Numbered from the stretch's first letter, positions 12,590 through 22,809 are shown. The stretch: DNA of 64,000 nucleotides from Hordeum vulgare subsp. vulgare (GCF_904849725.1 NC_058524.1:509314263-509378262); one strand, 5' to 3'. Made by a program: numbers and translations. The notes: generated by a model from the sequence alone, not told the origin.

Positions 12590-13020
12590 GAGATCATTGT
12601 TATCATGGTTTATGTGACGTGGGTGCTAGTGTTAGTGCAATACCTCAATGCTTATATGATGAAATTAAAGACAAGATTGCACCTGTCGAGATAGAACCCA
12701 TTGATGTCACTATCCAGCTTTCCAATAGAGATACTATCTACCCTGTGGGAATTGTTAGAGATGTTGAAGTCTTGTGTGGTAAAATGAAGTATCCTGCTGA
12801 TTTCCTCATTCTTTCTACCACGCAAGATAGCTTTTGTCCCATCATATTTGGAAAACCCTTCCTCAATACCGTCAATGCTCATATTGACTGTGAGAAGCAA
12901 ACTGTCACTGTTGGCTTTGAAGGTGTGTCACATGAGTTCAATTTCTCCAAGTTTGGTAGACAACCTCATGAAAAAGAGTTGCCTAGTAAGGATGAAACTA
13001 TTGCCCTAGCTTCTATTGTC
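12590..13020 (+). pseudogene. Gypsy aspartic protease, copy A
   Basis: The reading HCYHGLCDVGASVSAIPQCL holds the retropepsin motif as D-V-G-A-S, and CPIIFGKPFLNTVNAHIDCE is the second conserved protease block. The middle residue of the DTG/DMG triplet is Val here. The segment is in frame with the beginning of RT. It is the only protease copy in the window for this family, since copy B has lost it. Confidence 0.78.
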
Positions 13021-13449
13021 GTGCCTCCTACTAATCCCTTAGAGCAATACTTGCTTGAGCATGAAAATGATATGCTTATGGATGACAGGGATGAGATAGA
13101 TAGAGTTGTTTTAAAACAATATCCTATCCTTAAGAATAACTTGCCTGTTGAACTGCTTAAAGATCCACCCCCACCAAAGGGTGATCCTGTGTTCGAGCTT
13201 AAACAGTTGCCAGATACTCTTAAGTATGCTTATCTTGATGAAAAAGAGATATATCCTGTTATTATTAGTGCTAGCCTCTCAGAGCATGAAGAAAAGAAGT
13301 TACTAAAAACTCTGCGGAAGCACCGTGCTGCTATAGGATATACTCTTGATGATCTTAAGGGCATTAGTCCCACTCTATGCCAGCACAAGATTAAAACCGA
13401 TCCTGATTCCAAACCAGTTGTTGATCATCAACGGAGATTTAAATCCTAA
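13021..13449 (+). pseudogene. Gypsy protease-RT spacer and N-terminus of RT, copy A
   Basis: Continues the protease frame through LEQYLLEHENDMLM, the proline-rich LLKDPPPPKGDPVFELK and HRAAIGYTLDDLKGISPTLC, the conserved lead-in to Ty3/gypsy RT, up to VVDHQRRFKS and a TAA. An extra T near 13440 shifts the frame; copy B has a different stop at the same place (CGG AGA TAA). Confidence 0.8.
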
Positions 13450-13451
13450 GA

Positions 13452-14275
13452 TGAAAGAGCTAGTAATAAAAGAAATACTAAAGCTCCTGGAAGGAGGTAT
13501 TATCTATCCTGTTGCTCATAGTGATTGGGTGAGTCCGGTGCATTGCATCCCTAAGAAGGGAGGTATTACCGTTGTCCCTAATGATAAGGACGGATTGATC
13601 CGAGAGAGGATTATTATTGGCTATAGGATGGGGATTGATTTTAGGAAATTGAATAAAGCCACTAGGAAAGATCATTACCCTTTGCTTTTTATCGACAAAA
13701 TGCTAGAAAGACTGTCTAAACACACACACTTTTGCTTTCTAGATGGTTATTCTGGTTTCTCCCAAATACCAGTTGCACAATCTGTTTAGGAGAAAACCAC
13801 TTTCACCTGCCCTTTCGGTACCTTTGCTTATAGACGTATGCCTTTTGGCTTATGTAATGCACCTGTTACCTTTCAAACATGTGTGATGGCTATATTCTTT
13901 GACTTTTGTGAAAAGATTATTGAGGTTTTCATGGATGACTTCTCGGTTTACCGGTCTTCTTTTGATGATTGCCTCAGCAACCTTGATCGAGTCTTGCAGA
14001 GATGTAAAGACACCAACCTTGTCTTGAATTGGGAGAAGTGCCACTTTATGGTTAATGAAGGCGTCGTCTTAGGACATAAAATTTCTGAAAGAGGCATTGA
14101 AGTCGATAAAGCTAAGGTTGATGCAATCGAGAAAATGCCATGCCCCACAGATATCAAAGGTATAAGAAGTTTCCTCTGTCATGTTGGTTTCTATAGAAGG
14201 TTTATTAAAGACTTCTCTAAGATTTCTAGGCCTCTTACCAATCTCTTGCAAAAGGATATTCCTTTTTGTTTTTGA
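13452..14275 (+). pseudogene. Gypsy reverse transcriptase, copy A
   Basis: Reads MKELVIKEILKLLEGGIIYP, then MGIDFRKLNKATRKDHYPL, FCFLDGYSGFSQIPV (first catalytic Asp), a TAG at 13787-13789 where copy B has CAG, TFTCPFGTFAYRRMPFGLC, and VFMDDFSVYRSS carrying the FMDD catalytic pair. The thumb region [20 protein letters not shown] follows, and a one-base insertion near 14268 ends the frame. It copied element RNA into cDNA. The stop is a C to T change. Confidence 0.88.
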
Positions 14276-14988
14276 CAATGAATGTGAGTAAGCCTTCGAA
14301 ATAATTAAGAAGGCCTTGATAACTGCGCCTATTGTTCAACCACCTGATTGGAACCTACCTTTTGAAATCATGTGTGATGCTAGTGATTATGTTGTTGGTG
14401 TTGTTCTAGGACAAAGAGTTGATAAGAAGTTGAATGTTATCCACTATGCTAGTAAAACTCTAGACAGTGCCCAAAGAAGCTATGCTACTACTGAAAAAGG
14501 AATTTTTAGCAGTCGTGTTTGCATGTGAAAAGTTCAGATCTTACATAGTTGATTCCAAAATCACTATTCACACTAATCACGCTGCTATTAAGTACCTCAT
14601 GGAAAAGAAAGATGCTAAACCTAGACTTATCAGATGGGTTCTCTTGCTACAAGAATTTGATTTGCATGTTGACAACAAAAAGGGTGTTGATAACCCAGTA
14701 GCAGATAACTTGTCTAGGTTGGAGAATGTTCTTGATGACCCACAACCTATTGATGATAGCTTTCATGTTGAGCAATTGAATGTCATCAATGCTTCACTTA
14801 GTGCATCGTGGTATGTTGATTATGCAAATTATATCGTTGCCAAATATATACCACCTAGTTTCGCATACCAGGAAAATAAAAAAATCTTCTTTGATTTGAG
14901 ACATTACTTTTGGGATGATCCTCACCTTTATAAGGAAGGAGTAGATGGTGTTATTGGACATTATGTACCTGAACATGAACAGGGATAG
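14276..14988 (+). pseudogene. Gypsy RNase H, copy A
   Basis: [21 protein letters not shown] has the first RNase H Asp, followed by [22 protein letters not shown]. An extra A near 14500 breaks the frame, which resumes with [20 protein letters not shown] (the family Asp in THTD is Asn here) and [14 protein letters not shown]. The frame ends at TAG 14986-14988, where copy B reads CAG. Confidence 0.82.
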
Positions 14989-16161
14989 ATCCTACAGAAG
15001 TGTCACTCAGAGGCTTATGGAGGACACCATGCAGAAGATAGAACTGCACACAAGGTATTGCAATCAGGTTTCTATTGGCTCACTCTCTTCAAGGATGCTC
15101 GTAAGTTTGTCTTGTCTTGTGACGAATGTCAAAGAATTTGTAATATCGGTAAACGTCAGGAAATGCCTATGAACTATTCACTTGTCATTGAACCATTTGA
15201 TTTTTGGGGCTTTGATTATATGGGACCTTTCCTAAAATCCAACGGGTATACTCATATCCTAGTTGCTGTTGATTACATCACTAAGTGGGTAGAAGCTATC
15301 CCAACTAGTAGTGTTGATCACAACACCTCTATCAAGATGCTTAAAGAAGTTATTTTCCCTAAATTTGGAGTCCCTAGATATCTAATGACCGACGGTGGTT
15401 CACATTTCATTCATGGTGCTTTCCGTAAAATGCTTGCTAAGTATGATGTCAACCATAGAATTGCGTCTCCCTATCATCCTGAGTCGAGTGGTCAAGTAGA
15501 GCTAAGCAATAGAGAGATTAAACTAATTCTGCAAAAGACTGTTAATAGGTCTAGAAAGAATTGGTCTAAGAAGCTCGATGATGCATTGTGGGCTTATAGA
15601 AATGCCTATAAGAATCCCATGGGCATGTCTCCGTACAAAATGGTTTACGGTAAAGCATGTCATTTACCTCTTGAGCTAGAGCACAAGGCTTATTGGGCAA
15701 TCAAAGAGATCAACTTTGTTTTCAAACTTGCTGGTGAGAAGAGGTTATTTGATATTAGCTTGCTTGATGAATGGAGAACTCAGGCATATGAAAATGCCAA
15801 GTTGTTCAAAGAAAAGGTTAAGAGGTGGCATGATAAAAGGATACAAAAGCGTGAGTTCAATGTAGGCGATTATGTCTTGCTATATAATTCTCGTTTAAGA
15901 TTTTTTGCAGGGAAGCTTCACTCAAAGTGGGAAGGTCCTTACATTGTTGAGGAAGTATATCATTCCGGTGCCATCAAGATCAACAACACGAAAGGTAATT
16001 TTCCAAGAGTCGTAAATGGGCAGAGAATCAAGCATTATATCTCAGGCACTCCCATAAATGTTGAAAGCAATATTATCAATACCGTAACTCCGGAGGAGTA
16101 CATAAGGGATATTTATCAACCTGTTTCAGACTCCGAAAACGAAAAGGTATGTGATTCGTAA
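14989..16161 (+). pseudogene. Gypsy integrase, copy A
   Basis: The HHCC zinc domain begins [20 protein letters not shown] and ends [12 protein letters not shown]. The catalytic core has D in [12 protein letters not shown] in [12 protein letters not shown] and E in [14 protein letters not shown]-terminal DNA-binding region follows ([20 protein letters not shown], then [19 protein letters not shown]). From 15058 to 16161 it is one open frame of 367 codons. There is no chromodomain, consistent with the Athila branch. Confidence 0.88.
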
Positions 16162-16476
16162 GTAAACAGACTCCAAAAATTTTCCAGTAGGAATTTTCCT
16201 CTATTTTGGAATTTTTGAAAAAATAGAAAAAATTAAAGCAGTCCGAAAAGCGCACGAGGAGGCGACAAGCCTGCCAGGCGCGGGCCACCCCCTGGCCGCG
16301 CCTGGGGGGCTTGTGGCCACCTTGGGTGCCTCCCAGACTCCGTTTTGTTGCGGAGTACTCCTTCTGATCGAAAAAAAATCATTATATATTCTCCTGAAAG
16401 GTCTGACTCTTGTATCATGCAAATTTTCCTGTGTTTTCGTTTCGAGCCTGTTTTCTGCTGCAGATTTAGAGCACGT
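16162..16476 (+). other. Gypsy A spacer between pol and the downstream ORF
   Basis: Non-coding. It contains a GC-rich hairpin-prone stretch (GCGCGGGCCACC... CCTGGCCGCGCC near 16279-16310) and a pyrimidine tract followed by TGCTGCAG near 16450-16463, which looks like a splice acceptor for the small ORF that starts at 16477. Confidence 0.5.
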
Positions 16477-16695
16477 ATGTCGTCTCAGGAATCTGTCGGG
16501 GAGAACAATTTCCGCCGAGTCTATGAAGAAGTAGGTGCAGATCTGAAAAGAGTGGAAGTCACGAAAGCCAAGGGCAAAACTAAGAAGAAGAATCAGGCGT
16601 GGGACAAAGTGCAATCTGTGTTCAACAAGGAAGAAGTTGAAGAAGTGGATTTCCTTCAACCCTACCTCCACCTACTGTCTCCATCCTTGATTTAA
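16477..16695 (+). CDS. Small accessory ORF of gypsy A, 72 codons
   Basis: Starts MSSQESVGENNFRRVYEEVG and is rich in charged residues (AKGKTKKKNQAWDKVQ, NKEEVEEVDFLQ). It is open in both copies, with six amino-acid differences between A and B, although the surrounding pol is broken. A splice-acceptor-like TTTTCTGCTGCAG lies just upstream, suggesting expression from a spliced RNA. A second coiled-coil-like frame (LTREVVLLEKHITELQGINQ ... PPPSPPKEDN, 16737-16868) follows in another phase and may be the original C-terminal half. I do not recognise the protein; position between pol and 3' LTR is where Athila elements may carry an extra or env-like ORF. Confidence 0.5.
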   Translation: MSSQESVGENNFRRVYEEVGADLKRVEVTKAKGKTKKKNQAWDKVQSVFNKEEVEEVDFLQPYLHLLSPSLI

Positions 16696-16868
16696 CTCTT
16701 GAGGTTTTGTGAAACAACTCGTGTTTGCAATATTATCTCACTCGTGAAGTTGTTTTGCTGGAGAAACATATCACAGAGCTCCAAGGTATAAATCAAAGAT
16801 TGATGGCCCTCTTGGAATCAAATGACAAAACAACTCCACCACCATCACCTCCAAAGGAAGACAACTAA

Positions 16869-17608
16869 GCATGGGTATGGGCAATCCCCTTGGTTGGTTC
16901 CAAGCTTGGGGGAGTTGCCCCGGTATCGCATCACCATCACATCTTTTGCCTTTACCTTTGTTTTAGTTTGTTCCTTTTTGGTTTTATCTTTCTCTAGTAG
17001 AATAAAGTCCTTAATGTTTTAGGCTTGAGTTTTGCTTTGTGTCACCCCCGATGTATTCGAGTTCGTGAGTCATATAATAAAGAGTGTCTTAGTTAAGGGC
17101 CTTGCGTCATGCCATGATCAAAAGAATGATAAAAGAACAAAAGAATGAGAGATCATGTAATGATCTTATGGGAAGTGATGGCATCACATATAAAAAGAAT
17201 GTTGATTGAAACTGGCTGAGGGTGGACAAACATAGACCTTGGTCATTGTTGAAATTAATAGGAAGTGATAAAGGAGAGGTTCACATATAAATATACCATC
17301 CTTGACACCATCTATGATTGTGAACACTCACTAAACTATTACATGCTTAGAAGTAGATGTTGGACAAAGAAGACAACATAATGGATTATGTTTGCTTGGT
17401 TCCGAACAATGTTATATGATTAGAGATACATTAGCATGTGACGATTGCTTCCACCTCATATTAGCCAAAACGTCCACACTAAGTAGAGATACTACTTGTG
17501 CATCCATAAACCTTCAACCCAGTTTTGCCACGAGAGTCCACCATACCTACCTATGGATTAAATAAGATCCCTCAAATAAGTTGCCATCGGTCCAAGCAAT
17601 AAAAATTG
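16869..17608 (+). other. Gypsy A 3' untranslated region
   Basis: Non-coding internal DNA between the accessory ORF and the truncated 3' LTR. It includes a purine-rich AGCTTGGGGGAGTTG near 16903-16917. No gene is seen. Copy B has about 790 bp more in this region (56205-56992), lost here together with the LTR start. Confidence 0.65.
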
Positions 17609-18633
17609 CTCCCGGAGGGGGAAATCGTCGCCATCGTCATCACTAACATCCTCTCATCGGAGGGTACTCGTCACCATCAACATCTTCATCAGCACCATCT
17701 CATCTCCAAACCCTAGTTCATCTCTTGTAACCAATCTCCGTCTCGCGACTCCGATTGGTACTTGTGAGGTTGCTAGTAGTGTTAATTACTCTTTGTAGTT
17801 GATGCTAGTTGGATTACTTGGTGGAAGATTATATGTTCATATCTTTGATGCTACTCATTACCTCTCTGGTCATGAATATTATTATGCTTTTTGAGTAGTC
17901 ACTTTTGTTCCTGAGGACATGGGATAAGTCATGCTATAAGTAGTCATGTGATTTGGTATTCATTCGATATTTTGATGTGTTGTATGTTGTTTCTCCTCTA
18001 GTGGAGTTATGCGAACGTCGACTACATAACACTTCACCATTATTTGGGACTAGAGGAAGGCATTGGGAACTAGTAAGTAGATGATGGGTTGCTAGAGTGA
18101 CAGAAGCTTAAACCCTAGTTTATGTGTTGCTTCGTAAGGGGCTGATTTGGATCCACTAGTTTAATGCTATGGTTAGACTTTGTCTTAATTCTTCTTTCGT
18201 AGTTGCGGATGCTTGCGAGAGGGGTTAATCATAAGTGGGATGCTTGTCTAAGCAAGGGCAGTACCCAAGCACCGGTCCACCCACATATCAAACTATCAAA
18301 CTAGCGAACGCAAATCATATGAACATGATGAAAACTAGCTTGACAGAAATTCACATGTGTCCTCAAGAGCGCTTTACCTCCTATAAGAGTTTGTCCAGGC
18401 TTGTCCCTTGATACAAAAGGGATTGGGGCACTTTGCTGCACCTTTGTTACCGTTGTTACTTGCCACTAGCTGCGAATCATCTTGTGAAACAACTACTTGT
18501 TACCGATAATTTCAGTGCTTGCAGAGAATTCCTTGCTGAAAACCACTTGTCAGATCCTTCCGCTCCTGGTTGGGTTCGACACTCTTACTTATCGAGAGGA
18601 CTACGATAGATCCCCTACACTTGTGGGTCATTA
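17609..18633 (+). mobile_element. Truncated 3' LTR of gypsy A
   Basis: The LTR lacks its first ~500 bp. The sequence passes directly from internal AAAATTGCTCCC (to 17613) to LTR-internal GGAGGGGGAAATCG. Copy B shows both original contexts, each with CTCCC at the breakpoint. The LTR retains the CCTATAAGAG promoter motif (18379-18388) that both 5' LTRs lack. It ends CATTA instead of CATCA. Confidence 0.88.
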
Positions 18634-19030
18634 GTGCACGGCACAGGCGTGCGCTCCCTTCCGAGCGCGCGAGCATCCACCCGCTCCTCCGACGCGATCT
18701 TGGGCATCCATTGAAGGTAGTCGATGTGCTCGTCCGTGATCACGGAGCCCTCCCACGAATCGGCGACCGACATGGCCATCTCCGCATTTGTCGATGATGG
18801 CGTGACAAAGAAGAAGCAGGAGACGCGGCCACCTAGCGGGTCCACCGAGAGGAAGCGCTACGGGCATGTGGAGGAAAGAGGGGTGGCGGTGAGCGTTGCA
18901 GGCATGAGGAGGAAGGAAGGACGACGATGGAGGGCGGCGTGACGCTGGCGCAAGGTGGGAGACGAGGAGTGGGAGAAGAGTGCTTCTGGCCTCAACCTCT
19001 CCTCCTCCTCCCCTTATAACGGCTAGGAAG
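18634..19030 (-). pseudogene. Degenerate retroelement ORF, upstream part, copy A
   Basis: On the minus strand, MDPLGGRVSCFFFVTPSST at 18845 leads to SVADSWEGSVITDEHIDYLQ and ARALGRERTPVPCT, ending at the gypsy target duplication. This continues the same frame family as 9904 leftwards (VVFGTHFNLSFGMP), so the gypsy element split one ORF. A minus-strand TTATAAGGGG near 19009-19018 could be its core promoter, with a pyrimidine-rich leader before the ATG. Confidence 0.55.
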
Positions 19031-20236
19031 ACACGGGGGCATGGGATCAATTACGCCCACGCCCACACTAACTTGAGGCGCGTGGAACCCCAATTGAAGC
19101 CCCACGCCCGCACAAGATCCTGTTTGTGGTCGAGGCCTAGTGGGCTCAGCCTCCGACGGTGTCCCCTCGCGTGCATGGTGGCGGGCCCGGCCCCCTATAC
19201 GGGCCACACGTGGCGCCTGACGGTCGACACTTGACATGAAGCGGCGTCGCGAGACCCAAGGCGAGACCCCTGATGCTCGTGCTCCACATTTCGCCCGTCA
19301 GCGCCCAGCGGGCCCATCGACTTCGGTGACATTTATCTCTAGGGGGAAGCCGCTCGCCCCCTCGTCTGGAGGCCTGCAGACCCCAACGGCTTCGGGGGCT
19401 TCCAATAGGGATATGACCCCTCGGTATGCCAAAGCGGAGGAAACCCAACTCCAAGACATTTGGCGGCGGCTGGCAATAGGCGGCCCGTCCGGCCGCCGCA
19501 TCGCTTACTTGCTGGTAACATCCGTCCAGTTCGGCTCGCCCCAATGGCAGTCGACGGGTCAGCTCCCGTCCCATCCACCCGTACTGACGTATGGTGATAA
19601 GGCTTGACCCCGATGAGAGGCCTGGGCGGCTACAGAACGCATTGACATGCCCCGTGTGGCTACATGCCTCCATGACACGAGTAGAGGAAGGCTACCGAAC
19701 CCCGGTCACCGCTGAGGCTGACCGGGCGAGCCGGCCCTGTAGCAGGCGTGCGTCTACCTACTCCTCGATGGCGGAGCATGTTGGCCACTGTGGCGCATGA
19801 CCTCCGGGCCCCGCGCTAGACGTGACCCGACAATCGGCGGGTCCCACGGTCAGGTTGAGAGGCTGGGGCCCGCCCCTTCTTTTCCCCATTATTTTAACTA
19901 CCCGGTGCACTATAAAACCGAGCGTGAGCCCCTAGAGAGAGGGCATAGCTCGCTAGCAAACACTTGACACACACCATAAAGGGAGCAAGACTAGTCGCGA
20001 GAGCTCCATCTTCCTCCCCACGAACAGCTCAAGGAGCATCCTGTATTGTGACCACCTATAGTCACTCCCGCACGACTAGGGTTTTACCTTCTTCGGAGGG
20101 TCGTGAACCTGGGTAGAACCGCGTCATGTGTCTGACGTCCTCACCCGTTCCTAAACGTCGTTGGCGTCCGTCGGCCCCAAACCACGATCTAGGCCATGCC
20201 GTGTCATGTGTCGCGGAAATACCGCGACTATACTTG
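19031..20236. other. GC-rich repeat-derived spacer with LTR-like promoter, copy A
   Basis: No intact gene. Frames with long open stretches occur on both strands because the DNA is GC-rich; they lack domains. At 19910-19917 CTATAAAACC on the plus strand, followed by CTAGAGAGAGGG and GCACGACTAGGGTTTTACC, resembles an LTR promoter and R-U5 region of a gypsy element. Unit B lacks 19617-20003, including this TATA box. Confidence 0.45.
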
Positions 20237-20396
20237 AAAACATTTTGAATTCGCGAACATTTTTTGAATTGCCATGTACTTATTTCGTATTGGCGAATAT
20301 TTTTTGAATCCTCACGAACTTATTTCATATTCGCACAAATCGTCATAGTTTTTCCGGCCGTTCACCTGGCTCCCTCTCGGGTAGCAGCACACTAGG
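20237..20396. repeat. AT-rich degenerate short repeats (GAACATTTTTTGAAT type), copy A
   Basis: Repeated variants of GAACATTTTTTGAATT separated by short spacers, ending TTTTCCGGCCGTTCACC. A longer block of the same family lies at 61440-62060 in unit B. Such arrays occur inside grass DNA transposons, but I cannot name the element. Confidence 0.6.
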
Positions 20397-21764
20397 AGGG
20401 CCCCGAACCTGGGTAGATCGTGCGTCTTGCATCGCTAGTTACCAATCCCGTTCGTGAAGCCCGCTGGTGTCCATTCGGTCCCAACCACTCTCGATAAGCC
20501 TACCCATGGCATCTGTCGTGAGAAAACGACGAAAAAAATAAAGCAACATAATATTTCTCAATTTATTAAAAACAATGTATTCTTTGAAAAAATTAGTGAA
20601 TGCCATTGTGTTATTCGTATGTCATCCTCGAAGCATAAGGAGTTAAGTATTCGGTGCTAGGCAATGACATGCAAATAGGTTAGGGCCTAATTTGCGCGGC
20701 GGCGGTGTTTTAATGAAGGCAACGGTGTCGTTCCAGCGAATAAGGTATCCACGGCTCCCCCCGTTTAAAGAAGACTGCTCGCAACGGAGTCGAGGAGTTG
20801 GCGTCATGTGTCTCTTCTGGGTCGCTTGAACCATCAAGGTTAGGGTTTCCGAATGTGGTAGCGACGACCGCCTTATCTTGGAATTGTGTTCTACGGCCTC
20901 GTCGTCTTGATCGTGCATGCTGCAGCACTGTATTGGAGTCTTGAAGGTTTATTTAGGATGAAACGGGCCACCGTTTGTCATCTCTTCAAGATAAGACGAC
21001 GACAACCTGAGTAGGGTTGGTTCGGCGCATGTCAAGTGGATGGCGTTGACAGTTCGAGTGCTCTTATGCATCTTGGTCAGTTGAAGACGACGAATGTGGA
21101 GTCCAACGGGCACAGGGTTGCTCCCCGATCGACGCACGTCGGAAAAGTTCTGCCAATCACAGCGGACGAGTTCATCAGCTCACAAAGCGTCTTTGTTGGT
21201 GATAGTGCTTCTTCGAATGAGGGTATGAAGGTTTGTTGTCTTTCTTATCTCCGACGACGCTGCCATGGTTGTGGAGATTGACGGCAGTTGGCAACCTTCA
21301 CAAGCACCTTCAAGGTTGTGGTTGCAATTTAGCTCATTTCAAGGTGTTTTAGGCAAACGTGCCACGACATATGTCCTCACTTTGTCTAGTTTGGGATTGT
21401 ATGTGTTGTAACTTTGACAAATATTGAAAGACGTGGTTACTATTTTTTATAAAAAAGTTCATCACATGGACCGAGAAGTGTATTATAATCCGTACCAAAT
21501 TAACAAGAGTGTCCGTCCTTGTGTGCTCATGCTACCATGTACGTTCTTTTCCAGTAGACCCGTCACAATTACGTTAGTGCGCGAGGGATCGATTTAGAGT
21601 TGCATTGAGTTACCCATCACGACCTTCTAACGTTGTATGTGTGATGCTGACACACGCGGCTAATTTCGTCTTTTCCTCGCGGCCCAGCTAAAGTGCGTGC
21701 CGCCTTTGCAATATACCATGCGAATATGTTTAAGCACGCGAAACATCTCTGACTTCGATCAACC
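20397..21764. other. Spacer between AT-rich repeats and beta-glucosidase exon copy, A
   Basis: No supported gene. The stretch 20763-21430 is conserved in unit B (59885-60545) and ends TTGTAACTTTGACAAATATT followed by an A/T-rich tract, which resembles a LINE 3' end. Positions 20397-20762 are present only in A. Confidence 0.4.
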
Positions 21765-21897
21765 CTGTAGATGTCTGAAACTGTGGCGTGAGCGAGGATG
21801 ATATTGTGAGCGACAATGTAAGGTCGGTGTCGGAGCTCCCTTGTTTGCAGCAGACGTGGCGAAGCATGGAGCAGTGGACACAAACGCCTTGAGGTGT
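21765..21897 (-). pseudogene. GH1 beta-glucosidase exon copy left of U2, copy A
   Basis: The minus strand reads PYIVAHNIILAHATVSDIYR, a hallmark of glycoside hydrolase family 1 (plant beta-glucosidases usually have EPYIV.HN.LL.HA). Upstream in another frame is CKQGSSDTD, matching the conserved NC..G.S.T.P segment, so a one-base deletion sits just before the Tyr. It is a lone exon and cannot encode an enzyme. On the right it is cut directly into the U2 promoter region: in unit B about 1.3 kb separates the two. A second copy of the exon lies right of U2 at 23755-23905. Confidence 0.8.
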
Positions 21898-21944
21898 GAT
21901 GACAGGCCGTAACTCGATAAGACCTGCGATGGGCTCTCGAATTT

Positions 21945-21950
21945 GGCCCA
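21945..21950 (+). promoter_or_regulatory. Monocot-specific promoter element of U2 gene A
   Basis: GGCCCA matches the RGCCCR element that stimulates monocot snRNA promoters upstream of the USE. A reverse-orientation TGGGCT lies at 21930-21935. Confidence 0.55.
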
Positions 21951-22017
21951 AGCTAGCAGCGCGTGGGTGCTGGACGGCGAGCGGGACAGCAGACGAGGAA
22001 GGAAGTAGGCAGGTTTA

Positions 22018-22028
22018 GTACCACCTTG
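22018..22028 (+). promoter_or_regulatory. Upstream sequence element (USE) of U2 gene A
   Basis: GTACCACCTTG matches 8 of 11 positions of the plant snRNA USE consensus RTCCCACATCG. It ends 32 bp before the TATA box, the spacing of Pol II-type plant snRNA genes rather than the shorter Pol III spacing. Confidence 0.75.
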
Positions 22029-22060
22029 CGGACGGAGGAGGAGCGCGGAGGGAGGCTTGC

Positions 22061-22068
22061 TATAAAAG
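22061..22068 (+). promoter_or_regulatory. TATA box of U2 gene A
   Basis: TATAAAAG lies 33 bp before the RNA start, as expected for a plant snRNA gene. Confidence 0.85.
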
Positions 22069-22093
22069 GAGACCCGCCTCAGCGTTGCAACTC

Positions 22094-22289
22094 ATACCTT
22101 TCTCGGCCTTTTGGCTAAGATCAAGTGTAGTATCTGTTCTTATCAGTTTAATATCTGCTATGTGGGCCATGTGCCCACAACAATATTAAATTTATTTTTT
22201 ATGCGGGTGGGCCCACCACCGTAGCTTGCTGCTGGGGTCCACACGCGTTGCCTGGGCGTTGCACTGCTGCCCTGGCCCGGCGCACCCCA
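22094..22289 (+). ncRNA. U2: U2 spliceosomal snRNA gene, copy A
   Basis: The RNA begins ATACCTTTCTCGGCCTTTTG, the near-invariant plant U2 5' end. It contains the branch-site recognition sequence GTAGTA, the stem II region, the Sm site ATTTATTTTTTA and the 3' end GGCCCGGCGCACCCC, for about 196 nt, the normal plant length. U2 pairs with the intron branch point in the nucleus. Nine bases differ from copy B. Two of them (C at 22158, A at 22183) fall in the stem IIa/IIc region, where B keeps the canonical bases: A loses the closing pair of stem IIa and one IIc pair. The USE and TATA box are in place, so it may be expressed, possibly as a weaker variant. Confidence 0.95.
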
Positions 22290-22594
22290 ACCAAGTCTTG
22301 AGCTAAAACATTTTGTGAAGTTCAGTTTGAGCTATGTAAATACCGGCATTTTATTGAACTACTAAGATCTTCATGTAGTGAGAGCTTCAAACTACAGGCG
22401 AAGGAATCCGTCGTTTCATTATTATTTTCCATATTGAATTCGTTGCACTACTAACAAGGGAGGGGACTGTCCAAGAGACTTTGGTACCCATTGTTTTTAG
22501 GGACAAGAGGCCTATATTTCTTGATGAGAAAGTACAGGATTTGTGAAGAGTTCTTGATTGGGAAGAGCTAGTTAAGCACAGTTATTGCATTATA
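22290..22594. other. U2 3' flank, copy A
   Basis: Starts with CCAAGTCTTGAGCTAAAA, a plausible loose version of the plant snRNA 3'-end box (CA-N3-10-AGTNNAA). The rest has no gene. It matches 62711-63029 of unit B. Confidence 0.45.
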
Positions 22595-22809
22595 CTCGTT
22601 CCTAAATATAAATCTTTGTAGAGGTTTCACTATGGTCTACATACGGATATATATACCGTTACTAAATATAAATCTTTGTAGAGGTTTCACTATGGGACTA
22701 CATACGGATATATATAGACATATTTTAGAGTATAGATTCACTTATTTTGCTCCGTATGTAGCACCTTAGTGAAATCTCTAAAAAAACTTGTATTTGGGAA
22801 CGAAGGGAG
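22595..22809. mobile_element. Stowaway-type MITE with a duplicated arm, copy A
   Basis: Flanked by TA dinucleotides. The right end is GAACGAAGGGAG and the left end CTCGTTCCTAAATATAAATC, forming inverted repeats (the left one lacks five bases). The internal sequence TCTTTGTAGAGGTTTCACTA pairs with TAGTGAAATCTCTAAAA on the right. In A the left arm of about 60 bp is repeated in tandem, while copy B (63030-63188) has it once. Confidence 0.82.

Larger units (their letters stand above)
9905..18633 (+). mobile_element. Athila-type gypsy retrotransposon, copy A
   Basis: A plus-strand Ty3/gypsy element with 5' LTR, tRNA-Asp primer site, gag, protease, RT, RNase H, integrase and a small downstream ORF, ending in a truncated 3' LTR. 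The left target duplication is GTGCG (9900-9904); on the right it is GTGCA (18634-18638), with the intact GTGCG retained in copy B. It interrupts the minus-strand retroelement ORF. Every coding domain has a stop or frameshift. Triticeae families such as Fatima, Sabrina or WHAM are candidates, but I cannot choose among them from memory. Confidence 0.92.

Noticed and set aside
18570..18797. Plus-strand ORFs crossing the 3' LTR end of the gypsy element
   Set aside because: They begin in the LTR and run into antisense of the degenerate retroelement ORF, so they are chance frames.
22061..22094. U2 read by RNA polymerase III
   Set aside because: The USE to TATA spacing (32 bp) and the absence of a T-run terminator right after the gene fit the Pol II class.
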